Source: Mycobacterium sp. 1164985.4 (lineage in GTDB: Bacteria > Actinomycetota > Actinomycetes > Mycobacteriales > Mycobacteriaceae). From it: DNA of 56,179 nt. The notes beneath the pieces were generated by a model, which saw only the letters and a program-made list of their open reading frames with translations, was not told the origin of the DNA and made no database searches. Below are positions 41,270 through 49,730 of the stretch, piece after piece. Position 1 is the first letter of the stretch. Each line of letters starts with the position of its first letter. The position numbers and the translations under genes are program-made. The DNA is taken from the NCBI RefSeq assembly GCF_001668575.1, contig NZ_LZMD01000062.1:1-56179 (forward strand). The letters are read 5' to 3'.

Positions 41270-41285
41270 TTCTCGAAGTTCGTAT
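41253..41285 (-). repeat. 13-bp direct repeat spanning the methyltransferase start
   Basis: TCGAAGTTCGTAT occurs at 41253-41265 and 41273-41285 (period 20). One copy encodes residues 2-5 (NTNF) and the other lies just upstream of the ATG, so the start region appears partly duplicated. No Shine-Dalgarno sequence is seen between them. Confidence 0.65.
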
Positions 41286-41294
41286 CCGTAGTCC

Positions 41295-41909
41295 TCACCG
41301 CCGCGGTCGCGGTACCCAGCAGTCTGCGGTGTGATCGTCGACCATCCCGGTCGCCTGCATCAAGGCGTACGCCGTCGTCGGCCCGACGAAGCGGAAGCCG
41401 CGACGCTTGAGTTCCTTGGCCATCGCGGTCGACTCGGGCGTTACAGCCGGGACGTTGGCGAAGGTGGCCGGCCGCGGTCGGGGCGGCGGCGCGAAGGACC
41501 ACAGCAGTTCGGCGAAATCGGTGCCGCCGTCCCGAAGGTCGGCGACCGCACGGGCGTTGGCGATGGTGGCCTCGATCTTGGCGCGGTTGCGCACGATCCC
41601 GGTGTCGGCCAACAACCGCGCGATGTCGCGTTCGGTATAGCGGGCCACTCGGTCGACGTCGAAGCCGTGGAAAGCGCGGCGGAAGTTCTCCCGCTTGCGC
41701 AGGATGACCAGCCACGACAGCCCGCTCTGGAAGGCTTCGAGGCTCACCCGTTCGAACAGGCCGAGCGAGTCGCGCAGCGGCCGACCCCATTCGGTGTCGT
41801 GATAGTCGCGGTACAGCAGGAAATCGGCTGGCGACAAACGAGATTCGTCGATCCAGGCGCAGCGGACGCGGCCGTCGGGTTCGACGGTGGGTTTCACCGC
41901 GGCGGTCAT
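41295..41909 (-). CDS. tagA: 3-methyladenine DNA glycosylase I
   Basis: 204-aa base-excision-repair enzyme removing 3-methyladenine. The TagA family block is complete: RCAWIDESRLSPADFLLYRDYHDTEWGRP at ~17-45, FERVSLEAFQSGLSWLVILRKRENFRRAF at ~52-80, and GFRFVGPTTAYALMQATGMVDDHTADC near the C-terminus with zinc-binding Cys/His. ATG 41909 overlaps the DivIVA-like gene stop (ATGA). Equivalent to Rv1210. Confidence 0.94.
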   Translation of the reverse strand: MTAAVKPTVEPDGRVRCAWIDESRLSPADFLLYRDYHDTEWGRPLRDSLGLFERVSLEAFQSGLSWLVILRKRENFRRAFHGFDVDRVARYTERDIARLLADTGIVRNRAKIEATIANARAVADLRDGGTDFAELLWSFAPPPRPRPATFANVPAVTPESTAMAKELKRRGFRFVGPTTAYALMQATGMVDDHTADCWVPRPRR

Positions 41910-42265
41910 GACTCGTCGCCGTTCTCCGACTGAAGGGCGTGGGCGCCGCCCTCGATGTGTTCGTCGTCCTCGATTCCGTGCGCCGCGCGCAGGGTGGCGA
42001 GCTGACCGCGGAGCGAGTCGAGTTCCTGGCCCAGCCGGTCGAGCACCCAGTCGACTTCGCTGGTCTTGTAGCCGCGCAACGTCTGGGTGAACTTGACGGC
42101 GTCGACGTCGGCGCTCGTCACACCGGAGGCGGGTAGCACCGTCGCGGTGGTGTCTCGCGGCAGCGGCGGCAGCGGCTCACCGCGGCCGAACACCGCGCTG
42201 CCCACGGCGAACAGCACGACGGCGATCAGAACCAGCACGACCAGATACAGCAGAACCAGGCTCAC
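41906..42265 (-). CDS. DivIVA-domain membrane protein (Rv1209-type)
   Basis: 119 aa. An N-terminal TM helix (VLLYLVVLVLIAVVLFAVGSAVF) precedes a short linker and a DivIVA-type segment (VDAVKFTQTLRGYKTSEVDWVLDRLGQELDSLRGQLATL) forming a coiled coil. It may be a polar or septal recruiter for cell-wall growth, as for Wag31 relatives, but that is inference. GTG 42265. Coupled to tagA by a 4-bp overlap. Upstream (42266-42387) lies a weak hairpin and the gpgS end. Confidence 0.85.
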   Translation of the reverse strand: MSLVLLYLVVLVLIAVVLFAVGSAVFGRGEPLPPLPRDTTATVLPASGVTSADVDAVKFTQTLRGYKTSEVDWVLDRLGQELDSLRGQLATLRAAHGIEDDEHIEGGAHALQSENGDES

Positions 42266-42314
42266 GGGTTCGATACTGCCTCAGGGTCCTGACATCCGGC
42301 GATCGAGCGGGGTC

Positions 42315-42375
42315 GCCGAGCGCACGCGTGTGTACACGAATCGCGAGAAAGTCCGCCAACAACCGTGCACTCGGC
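42315..42375 (-). terminator. Imperfect inverted repeat after gpgS
   Basis: GCCGAGCGCAC (42315-42325) and GTGCACTCGGC (42365-42375) match at 10 of 11 positions around a 39-nt loop that contains GTGTACAC. It may end gpgS-folP2 transcription. The loop is large, so confidence is limited. Confidence 0.35.
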
Positions 42376-42387
42376 GCACAGAACAGC

Positions 42388-43338
42388 TCAGCCGCGCGGG
42401 CGCAGCGTCACCATCGGGGGGCGATCGGCCAGCGAGACCGACGACGTCCGCGGCGTGTAACCCTCGCCGTCGGAGAAGAACTGCGTCAACCCGACCCCGG
42501 AATCCGGCACCCCGCACCGCGTCAACAGCGTCGCGATGACCTGACGGCTCATCGTGGCGAGCTCGGTCAGCGGCCGGTTGCGGTGTGTGCGGACACCGAG
42601 GTTGACCTGGGCGATCCCGTCGAGCCCCAGGCGGTCGTAGGCATCGATCAGCAGCCCGATCTCGACGCCGTAGCCCGGCGCGAACGGCACAGCTGTCAAC
42701 AGCTCGCGGGTGCCGGCGTACTCACCGCCCAGCGGTTGCAGGATGCAGCTCAGCTCGGGCCGCAGTGACGCGAGCAGCGGCCGGGCGACCAGCTCGGTCA
42801 CGCGCCCGCCACCGTTGGCGTCTTCACTGCCGCTGACCTTCAGCGGCCTGCGGTAGAAGCCCTTGACCAGGTGCACGCCGTCGGTGGTCAGCAGGGGACC
42901 GACCAGCTTGGGCACGAACATCGGGTCGGGGTCGATCAGATCCGAGTCGACGAAAACGATGACGTCGCCGGTGGTGGCGGCCAGTGAGCGCCACAGCACC
43001 TCGCCCTTGCCGGGTTGCGGAGTCACCTCCGGCAGCGCGGCCTCGCGGCTGATCACCCGCGCGCCCGCGGCCAGGGCCCGGATCTCGGTGTCGTCGGTCG
43101 AGCCGGAGTCCAGCACGATGAGCTCGTCGACCAGCCCGCCGAGCAGCGGAGTGATGGTTTCGACGACGCTGCCCACGGTCTCTTCCTCGTTGAGCGCGGG
43201 CAGGACGACCGAGACGGTGCGGCCGCGTTTGGCCGCCTCCAGTTCGGCGACCGTCCAGGTGGGCCGGTTCCAACTGTGGTCGCTGAGCCACCGAGAGGTG
43301 ACGACGTCAGTAGCGGGAAGTTCGGGTGTGAGTGTCAT
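42388..43338 (-). CDS. gpgS: Glucosyl-3-phosphoglycerate synthase
   Basis: 316-aa GT81 enzyme transferring glucose from a nucleotide sugar to 3-phosphoglycerate, the first step of methylglucose lipopolysaccharide synthesis. The GT-A fold is visible: VSVVLPALNEEETVGSVV near residue 42, LDSGSTDDTE near residue 75, metal-binding DSD in VIFVDSDLIDPDP near residue 135, and GYGVEIGLLIDAYDRLGLDGIAQVNLG near residue 230. ATG 43338 overlaps the folP2 stop (ATGA). Equivalent to Rv1208. Confidence 0.95.
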   Translation of the reverse strand: MTLTPELPATDVVTSRWLSDHSWNRPTWTVAELEAAKRGRTVSVVLPALNEEETVGSVVETITPLLGGLVDELIVLDSGSTDDTEIRALAAGARVISREAALPEVTPQPGKGEVLWRSLAATTGDVIVFVDSDLIDPDPMFVPKLVGPLLTTDGVHLVKGFYRRPLKVSGSEDANGGGRVTELVARPLLASLRPELSCILQPLGGEYAGTRELLTAVPFAPGYGVEIGLLIDAYDRLGLDGIAQVNLGVRTHRNRPLTELATMSRQVIATLLTRCGVPDSGVGLTQFFSDGEGYTPRTSSVSLADRPPMVTLRPRG

Positions 43339-44219
43339 GCCAGTCCCCTCACCGTGCGCGTCGGCGGCCGTCCGCCCTGGATCGACGCGACCATCTCCAG
43401 TACGCGTCGTGTGGGCCCGACCTCGTGCACACGGAACATCGCGGCCCCGTCTGCGGCCGCCAAGGCGGTGGCTGCCAGGGTGCCCTCCAGGCGTTCGGTC
43501 AGACCCACACCCAAAGTCTCCCCGACGAAATCCTTGTTGCTCAGCGCCATGAGGACCGGCCATCCAGTGTTTACAAGCTCTTTTACATGGCGCAACAAAG
43601 TAAGACCGTGGTAAGTGTTCTTGCCGAAATCGTGCGTCGGATCGATCAACACGGCGTCGCGGGCCACCCCCGCTGCGACGGCCCGTTCGGCCGCCGCGGT
43701 CACTTCGGCGATCACGTCGTCGACGACGCCGCGTTCGGTGATGCCGTAGTTGACCCGGAACGGCCTGGTCCTGGGCTGGGCGCCGCCGGTGTGCGAGCAC
43801 ACCAGCCCGGCGCCGAACTCCGCGGCCACCTCGGGCAAGGCCGGATCGTGGCCCGCCCAGGTGTCGTTGATCAGGTCGGCGCCCGCCGCGCATGCTTGCT
43901 TGGCGACCGTCGAGCGCCAGGTGTCGACGCTGATCAGCTGGTCGGGATAGGTGCCGCGGAGCCACTCGATGAACGGGACGACGCGCGCGATCTCCTCGTC
44001 GACGTCGACGGTGTTGCCGGGGCCCGCCTTCACCCCGCCCACGTCGACGACGTCGGCGCCCTCCTCGATCACCCGGTGCGCCGCCGCCTTGGCGGCCTCG
44101 TCGGTGAACGCGGCGCCGCGGTCGTAGAACGAGTCCGGGGTTCGGTTGACAATCGCCATGATCAGCGCGCGATCGGCGGCGACGGGCCGGCCCAGGAATC
44201 GGCCGCGGTGGGTTGTCAC
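43335..44219 (-). CDS. folP2: FolP2: dihydropteroate synthase-like protein
   Basis: 294 aa with the pterin-binding TIM barrel: IMAIVNRTPDSFYDRGAAF near residue 20, GADVVDVGGVKAGPG near residue 54, ISVDTWR near residue 98, LINDTWAG near residue 115 and VLIDPTHDFGKNTYHG near residue 190. M. tuberculosis FolP2 (Rv1207) is reported not to supply dihydropteroate synthase activity, and here the usual GGESTRPG loop is VGGVKAGPG. Its real reaction is unknown. GTG 44219 follows TAGCCT (44227-44232, reverse) by 7 nt, so it is leaderless. Coupled to gpgS by ATGA. Confidence 0.9.
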   Translation of the reverse strand: MTTHRGRFLGRPVAADRALIMAIVNRTPDSFYDRGAAFTDEAAKAAAHRVIEEGADVVDVGGVKAGPGNTVDVDEEIARVVPFIEWLRGTYPDQLISVDTWRSTVAKQACAAGADLINDTWAGHDPALPEVAAEFGAGLVCSHTGGAQPRTRPFRVNYGITERGVVDDVIAEVTAAAERAVAAGVARDAVLIDPTHDFGKNTYHGLTLLRHVKELVNTGWPVLMALSNKDFVGETLGVGLTERLEGTLAATALAAADGAAMFRVHEVGPTRRVLEMVASIQGGRPPTRTVRGLA

Positions 44220-44240
44220 GCCTTCCAGGCTACGGCCGTG

Positions 44241-44291
44241 CGATTCGTGCGTGATCCCGATCGGTCAGCGAACGTTTTCACGCACAAATCG
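44241..44291 (-). terminator. Hairpin terminator of fadD6
   Basis: CGATTCGTGCGTG (44241-44253) and CACGCACAAATCG (44279-44291) pair at 12 of 13 positions with a 25-nt loop, directly beyond the fadD6 stop (44292). The next downstream gene has its own -10 (44227-44232), consistent with a transcript boundary. Confidence 0.6.
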
Positions 44292-46073
44292 CTAATTCTT
44301 GGGCCGCTTGCCCGCCTTCACTTCCTCGGGGTACTCGTCGTAGAACTCGACGTAGCCCTCGTCGCGGCCCGCGAGAACGTAAATCGGGTCCTCGATCTCC
44401 TCGGCGTCGAAGCCCTGCTTGCGCAGATCGACCTTCTGGCTCTTGAACGTCGACGTCTGCGCGAGCTCGTCGACCACCCGAATGAACAACGGCACCGCGT
44501 ATCCGGGCAACTTGTCGTACAGCGTCGCCGCCAGCGACTTGCCGTCGAAGTCGGTGCCGTCGTTCAGCTTGACCGCCGCCATGCCAGCCCGTCCGCCGGC
44601 GCCTTCGACCTCGACACCGTAGACGGTGCACTCGTCGACGCTCGGGTCGATCGACAGGGCCGCCTCCACCTCGGTGGTGGCGACGTTCTCGCCCTTCCAC
44701 CGGAACGTGTCACCGAGCCGGTCGACGAACGCCGCGTGGCCGAAGCCCTGCGAGCGCATCAAGTCGCCGGTGTTGAACCACACGTCGCCCTCCTTGAAGG
44801 CGCCGCGCACCAGCTTCTTCTCTGATTCCTCGTCGTCGGTGTAGCCGTCGAACGGCTGGAAGCTGCTCACCTTGGACAGCAGCAGGCCCGGTTCGCCGTT
44901 GCGGACCTTCTTGACCCGGCCCTTGTCGTCACGCAGCGGCTCACCGCTGTCCTGGTCGTACTCGACGAAGGCGACCGGAGACGGGCAGATGCCGGTGGTC
45001 TTGTCCAGGTTGAAGAAGTTGACGAACGCGGTGTTGCCCTCGCTGGCGGCATAGAACTCGCAGACCCGGTCGATGCCGAAGCGTTTGGTGAAGTCGTCCC
45101 AGATCGCCGGTCGCAGGCCGTTGCCGCCGATCACCCGCACCTTGTGCTTGCGGTCGGTGTCCTTCTCGGGCTGGTTGAGCAGGTACGTACAGATCTCGCC
45201 GATGTAGACGAACGCGGTCGCGTCGTAGCGGATCACCTCGTCCCAGAACTTCGACGCCGAGAACGACTTCCCGATGGCCAGCGTCGCGCCGGCGTTCAGC
45301 ACCGACGACATCGCGACCGTCAGCGCGTTGTTGTGATACAGCGGCAGGCAGCAGTACAGCGTGTCCTTGCTGTTCAACCGCATTCCTAGGCCGCCGAACC
45401 CGGCGAGTGCCCGCAGCCAGCGGTAGTGCGTCATCACGCTGGCCTTCGGCATACCGGTGGTGCCCGACGTGAAGATGTAGAAGGCCTTGTCCTTGGCCAG
45501 CACGGCCGCGGTGGTCGCGGGATTGCCGGTCGGCGCCGTGGCGGCCAGACGCTTCAACTCGTCAATGGTGACCAGGCCGTCGGTGTCGGCCCCGGACTCG
45601 GTGATCGGTTCGACGAAGTCGGTGTCGGCGACGACAGCCTTGGCGCCCAGCAGCCCGAGGCTGTGCTCGAGCACGTCACCGCGCTGGTGGTAGTTCAGCA
45701 TTCCGGCGATCGCGCCGCACTTGACCGCCGCCAGCATCAGCAGGACCGGCTCGGCCGAGTTGCGCAGCATGATGCCGACGACATCGCCGTGCCCGACGCC
45801 GCGGGCGGCGAGAACGGCGGCGTACCGGTTGACGCTCTCGTTGGCTTCGCGGTAGGTGACCTCATCGTCGCCGAACCGCAGGAAGACCTTGTCGCCGTAG
45901 CGGGCGGCGCGCTCCTGGAAGACCTTGCCGATCGATGTCTTGGCCGAGGGTCGGGCACTGAACCCGGTAACCACGCCGCTGACTATCGTCGGCACGTCCG
46001 CGATCAGTCCCGGCACGCGGGCGGCGATGTCCAATATCCCGACGCTGCTGCGAGTCCCCGACTTCTCGGTCAT
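44292..46073 (-). CDS. fadD6: Long-chain fatty acyl-CoA synthetase FadD6
   Basis: 593-aa ANL-superfamily enzyme, acyl-CoA forming, of the FATP-like branch. The AMP-binding motif FTSGTTGMPKASVMTHYRWL is near residue 200, GYTDDEESEKK and WFNTGDLMRSQGFG near residue 410, and FVDRLGDTFRWKGENVATTEVE near residue 435, with a C-terminal catalytic Lys region. An N-terminal helix (VGILDIAARVPGLIADVPTIVSG) may associate with membrane. ATG 46073 is supported by GGGAGGGA about 10 nt upstream. Equivalent to Rv1206; it supplies acyl-CoA for storage or cell-envelope lipids. Confidence 0.93.
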   Translation of the reverse strand: MTEKSGTRSSVGILDIAARVPGLIADVPTIVSGVVTGFSARPSAKTSIGKVFQERAARYGDKVFLRFGDDEVTYREANESVNRYAAVLAARGVGHGDVVGIMLRNSAEPVLLMLAAVKCGAIAGMLNYHQRGDVLEHSLGLLGAKAVVADTDFVEPITESGADTDGLVTIDELKRLAATAPTGNPATTAAVLAKDKAFYIFTSGTTGMPKASVMTHYRWLRALAGFGGLGMRLNSKDTLYCCLPLYHNNALTVAMSSVLNAGATLAIGKSFSASKFWDEVIRYDATAFVYIGEICTYLLNQPEKDTDRKHKVRVIGGNGLRPAIWDDFTKRFGIDRVCEFYAASEGNTAFVNFFNLDKTTGICPSPVAFVEYDQDSGEPLRDDKGRVKKVRNGEPGLLLSKVSSFQPFDGYTDDEESEKKLVRGAFKEGDVWFNTGDLMRSQGFGHAAFVDRLGDTFRWKGENVATTEVEAALSIDPSVDECTVYGVEVEGAGGRAGMAAVKLNDGTDFDGKSLAATLYDKLPGYAVPLFIRVVDELAQTSTFKSQKVDLRKQGFDAEEIEDPIYVLAGRDEGYVEFYDEYPEEVKAGKRPKN

Positions 46074-46109
46074 GCGCGTTCGTCCCTCCCTGTTCGTTTG
46101 TCGCACACC

Positions 46110-46700
46110 CTAGTGACCGTGCTCTTGGCGCGGCGCGCACGCCGCCAGGGCCGACTCGACATCGGCGACGACGTCCAATCGGTCCAGCGCGCCCTGCGCG
46201 ACGTATCCGCTGTCGCGCAGTTCGTGCAACCAGGCCAAGAGGCCGTCGTAGTGCCCGATGGGGTCGAGCAGCACGACCGGCTTGTCATGCATACCCAAAT
46301 AGCCCGCTGTCCAGGCTTCGAAGAACTCCTCGAGAGTGCCGATCCCGCCCGGTAGGGCGATGAACGCGTCGGCCCGTCCCTCCATCACCTCCTTGCGCTG
46401 ACGCATCGTGTCGGTGACGACGAGCTCGTCGGCATCGACGTCGGCGACCTCGCGGTGCACCAGTGCCTTCGGGATGACGCCCACGGTGTGCCCACCGCGG
46501 GACCTGGCCGCGGTGGCCAGCGCGCCCATCGCCGATACGTTGCCGCCGCCGGAGACCAGGCTCCAGTTCCGCTCCGCGATCGCGTGTCCGACATCTTCGG
46601 CCAGCGCGATGAGCTCGGGGTGTGTGGGGCCTGATGCGCAGTAGACGCAGACCGCCCACTGACGGTGCGACTCGCGTGGGGGGGTGGGTTCTCCGGACAC
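46110..46700 (-). CDS. LOG-family cytokinin riboside 5'-monophosphate phosphoribohydrolase
   Basis: 196-aa Rossmann-fold enzyme releasing base from N6-modified nucleoside monophosphates. Signature residues: VCVYCASGPTHPELIALA near residue 17, LVSGGGNVSAMG near residue 48, RQRKEVMEGRADAFIALPGGIGTLEEFFEAW at ~100-130 with the PGGxGTxxE catalytic motif. M. tuberculosis Rv1205 has been linked to cytokinin production and proteasome-dependent nitric oxide resistance. GTG 46700 is 6 nt after TAGGTT (46707-46712, reverse): leaderless. Divergent from the STAND ATPase gene. Confidence 0.92.
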   Translation of the reverse strand: MSGEPTPPRESHRQWAVCVYCASGPTHPELIALAEDVGHAIAERNWSLVSGGGNVSAMGALATAARSRGGHTVGVIPKALVHREVADVDADELVVTDTMRQRKEVMEGRADAFIALPGGIGTLEEFFEAWTAGYLGMHDKPVVLLDPIGHYDGLLAWLHELRDSGYVAQGALDRLDVVADVESALAACAPRQEHGH

Positions 46701-46785
46701 GAGGTCAACCTAGCGGCACGACGATCAAGCGGCCCCTGGGCCGCGTTGAGGAGTGTGGCGATCGATTTAGCCATAGACTCCGGCG

Positions 46786-48876
46786 GTGCCGATTGAGTGG
46801 GTCACCTCGCCGCCCGGACCGGCACTCGATTCGATCGAAGCCGGTCTGCAGAAGCGATCCGGTGCCGTCCTGATCGGGCCCGCCGGCGTGGGCAAGACAT
46901 CGCTGGCGCGCGCCGCGGCCGAACGGTTCGCAGCCAACTACCACCGCGTCGACTGGGTCACCGCCACCGCGCCGATGTCCGCGGTCCCGTTCGCGGCGGT
47001 CAGCGGGCTGATCGAGGTCGCCGACACCGGCAAGACCGCGGATGTGCTGCGCAGGGCGCGGGAGACGTTGGGCGACGGACGACTGCTGGTGGTCGACGAC
47101 GGTCATCTGCTCGACCCGCTGTCCGCGGTCCTGATCTACCAGCTCGCGGTCAGCGGGGCCGCGACGCTGATCGTGACGGTGGCCCCTGCCGGGGTGATGG
47201 CCGACGGGGTCTCGGCGTTGTGGGACGACGGCCTCGTCGAGCGCATCGACCTACAGCCGCCGGGTCACGACGACCGTCGCCTGGCCGCCTCGGTCGACGA
47301 GTTCGTCGCCGCGTTGCCCGCAGCCGCCCACCGCGTTTTGGAGTACCTGGCCGTCGACGATCCGCTGGTGATCGGTGAGCTCGAAGCGTTGACCGGCCGC
47401 GAATCCGTCGAGGCCGCAGCGGCTTCGGGCGCGGTCGTTGTCGACGACGGCTGGGTGCGTCCGGCGCACCCGTTGTTCGCCGACGCGGTGCGCGGGGTGT
47501 TGGGTGGCGTCGAGTTGCGCAGGCTGCGCGGTGAACTCGTCGACCGGCTGGCCGAGCGGCCCGGATACGGGGTCGTCGACCGGTTGCGTCGCGCGGTGCT
47601 GGCGCTGGACAGCGACAGCCCGCAGGAGCCCGCCGAGTTGTCCGCGGCCGCCGCCGAGGCGTTGCGACTCGGCGATCTGGTCCTCAGCGAACGGCTCGGC
47701 CGCGCTGCACTGCAGCGCTCCGAAGACTTCTCGACGCGGCTGACGCTGGCGTACGCGCTGGCCTGGCAGGGGCGCGGCCGCGACGCGGACGCGGTGCTCG
47801 CCGACGTGGACAGCGCTGCGCTGTCGGAGACCGAGCTGATGGCGTGGGCGCTGCCGCGCGCGGCGAACCAATTCTGGATGCTTTCCGAGCCCGAGCGCGC
47901 CACCGCGTTCCTGCGCGCGACGAGGAACCGGGTGTCCACGCCGATGGCACAGACCACGCTGGACGCGTTGTCGGCGACATTCGCGATGAACGCCGGAAAC
48001 GTCACTCGGGCAATGGACATCGCCACAGAGGTGCTGGCCTCGCCGGCCGCCGACGACACGGCTGTGGGCTGGGCCGCAGCGGCCGCGGCGCTGAGTTCGG
48101 CGCGGACCGGTCGCTTCGCCGATGTCGACACGTTGGCCGAACGTGCGATGGCCGCGGGTCATCCGGGGCTGTTGCGGTTCACCAGCGGGTTCGGTCAGAC
48201 GACGGCGCTGGTGATGGCCGGTGAGCTGGACCGGGCGCAACAGCTGGCGCAGCGGCTCACCGACTTCGCGCAGCTGCAGCAACCCGGGCGCGCGATCGGT
48301 GAGGTGCTGGTGGCCGACGTGTTGATCGCCAAGGGTGAACTCGAGGAGGCGGTGCGTCTGTTGCGTCGGGCGGCGGCCGCACTGTCGCCGACCGGCTACT
48401 CGTGGGGCCCGTTGGCGTGGATGCTGCTGGCGCAGGCGCTCGGGCAGCTCGGCGCGGGCGCCGAAGCGGGAAAGGCCTTGGCGCGCGCGGAGTCTCGACA
48501 CGGTTTGAAGTCGATGCTGTTCGCCCCCGAGTTGGCCCTGGCGCGGGCGTGGACGATGTGGGCGCGTCGCGACGAGCACGGTGCGGTCGCCGCGGCCCGT
48601 GAGGCGGTGCGCAACGCGGAGCGCGGCGGGCAGTCGGCGGTCGCGCTGCGCGCTCTGGTGGACGCGGTTCGGCTCGGCGACATGCGGGCTGTCGATGCGA
48701 TCGAGCGGGTCAGCGCCGAATGCGACTGTGTCGCCGGACATCTGGCTTTCGGCCACGGTCGGGCGCTCGCGGCCCGGAATGCGGCCGCACTGGCGGAGGC
48801 ATCGCACGGATACGCGGCGCGCGGGTGGCACGGCGCGGCCTCTGACGCCGCCGCTCAGGCTGAAGCCCATCGCTGA
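46786..48876 (+). CDS. STAND/LuxR-like AAA ATPase without HTH (Rv1204c-type)
   Basis: 696 aa. Walker A is GPAGVGKTS at residues ~31-39 and Walker B LLVVDDGHLLDPL near residue 104. A winged-helix-like module lies near ~185-245, and the rest (~270-690) is helical, alanine-rich TPR-like repeats. This is the architecture of LuxR-class STAND regulators (MalT-like), but no C-terminal HTH is present, so output is by protein interaction. GTG 46786 follows TAGACT (46774-46779) by 6 nt. Longer than the ~560-aa M. tuberculosis counterpart as I recall. The EspC-like gene follows. Confidence 0.82.
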   Translation: MPIEWVTSPPGPALDSIEAGLQKRSGAVLIGPAGVGKTSLARAAAERFAANYHRVDWVTATAPMSAVPFAAVSGLIEVADTGKTADVLRRARETLGDGRLLVVDDGHLLDPLSAVLIYQLAVSGAATLIVTVAPAGVMADGVSALWDDGLVERIDLQPPGHDDRRLAASVDEFVAALPAAAHRVLEYLAVDDPLVIGELEALTGRESVEAAAASGAVVVDDGWVRPAHPLFADAVRGVLGGVELRRLRGELVDRLAERPGYGVVDRLRRAVLALDSDSPQEPAELSAAAAEALRLGDLVLSERLGRAALQRSEDFSTRLTLAYALAWQGRGRDADAVLADVDSAALSETELMAWALPRAANQFWMLSEPERATAFLRATRNRVSTPMAQTTLDALSATFAMNAGNVTRAMDIATEVLASPAADDTAVGWAAAAAALSSARTGRFADVDTLAERAMAAGHPGLLRFTSGFGQTTALVMAGELDRAQQLAQRLTDFAQLQQPGRAIGEVLVADVLIAKGELEEAVRLLRRAAAALSPTGYSWGPLAWMLLAQALGQLGAGAEAGKALARAESRHGLKSMLFAPELALARAWTMWARRDEHGAVAAAREAVRNAERGGQSAVALRALVDAVRLGDMRAVDAIERVSAECDCVAGHLAFGHGRALAARNAAALAEASHGYAARGWHGAASDAAAQAEAHR

Positions 48877-48923
48877 GATTTGGTGTCGGGACCGGTGCCG
48901 CCGCGGTCCTAGGCTTGACACCC

Positions 48924-49664
48924 ATGAGCGAATTGTTCGCCCGGACCGACCGATTGCGGGGCTGGGCTGGCCTCCACGACCGCATCGCGACTGACCTCTC
49001 GCAATTGAGCGGCGGTGTCCCGGAGGCCGCCGGAGTCCAGGCTAGCCAAGGCTCGATCGCGGCCGGCGTCGGCGCTGCGTTGTCGAGTGCGCTCAACGCA
49101 CGGCTAGGGACGGTGCAGGGCGCGGCCGACGACGGATCGACAATCTCCGAACTGTTGCGCAAGGCCGAGCAGCTGTACGAACAAGGCGACCGCGAGGGCG
49201 CCGAGACGTTGCGAATGGCTGCCGAAGAGCTTGCGGATCAACGGGATACGCCCGGCCAGGTGGCGGATTTGGCTGCGGGTGCCGGCGTCCCCGTGAGCGG
49301 TGAGGGCGCCGCCGCCAACAACCAGATGATCGGCCAGGCGCTCGGTCAGGTCGGAGCGCTGGCCGGTGCGGTGACGGCGCCGCTGCTGGGACTCGCCCAA
49401 GGGCTGCAACAGGTTCCGCAGCAGATCATGCAAGCGGCCCAAGGAGCCACGACATCTGCGGCCGAGGACCCGAAGCGCCGCGACCGCAAACCAGAGGACA
49501 CCGACACGCGATCCGAGGATCCCGAGGAGCCACCCGAGCCCGCGGCCCGGGCAGAGCCGAGCGCCCAGGCCGCACCGCAGGGCGACACACCAGCACGGCC
49601 TTCCGCGCCGCCGGTCGTCGCAGAGCCGCCGCGGCCTGCGCAGACGCGTCCGCAGGTGGGCTAG
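48924..49664 (+). CDS. ESX secretion-associated (EspC/Rv1203c-type) protein
   Basis: 246 aa. N-terminal helical region (~1-70) precedes a second helix with LYEQGDREGAE (YxxxD, a possible type VII signal), Gly/Ala/Gln-rich helices (~130-180; QALGQVGALAGAVTAPLLGLAQGLQQVPQQIM), and a charged, proline-rich tail. The pattern suits small mycobacterial ESX-associated proteins more than enzymes. ATG 48924 follows TAGGCT (48910-48915) by 8 nt (leaderless); an ATG at 48915 is in frame but overlaps the hexamer. Convergent with the EspJ-like/PPE68-like pair. Possible terminator AGCAG/CTGCT at 49667-49691. Confidence 0.6.
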   Translation: MSELFARTDRLRGWAGLHDRIATDLSQLSGGVPEAAGVQASQGSIAAGVGAALSSALNARLGTVQGAADDGSTISELLRKAEQLYEQGDREGAETLRMAAEELADQRDTPGQVADLAAGAGVPVSGEGAAANNQMIGQALGQVGALAGAVTAPLLGLAQGLQQVPQQIMQAAQGATTSAAEDPKRRDRKPEDTDTRSEDPEEPPEPAARAEPSAQAAPQGDTPARPSAPPVVAEPPRPAQTRPQVG

Positions 49665-49730
49665 CCAGCAGATACTGCGCTGAGGGCTGCTCGCTGGGCG
49701 CGATCACGACCCTAACCGCAGAAACCCGCG

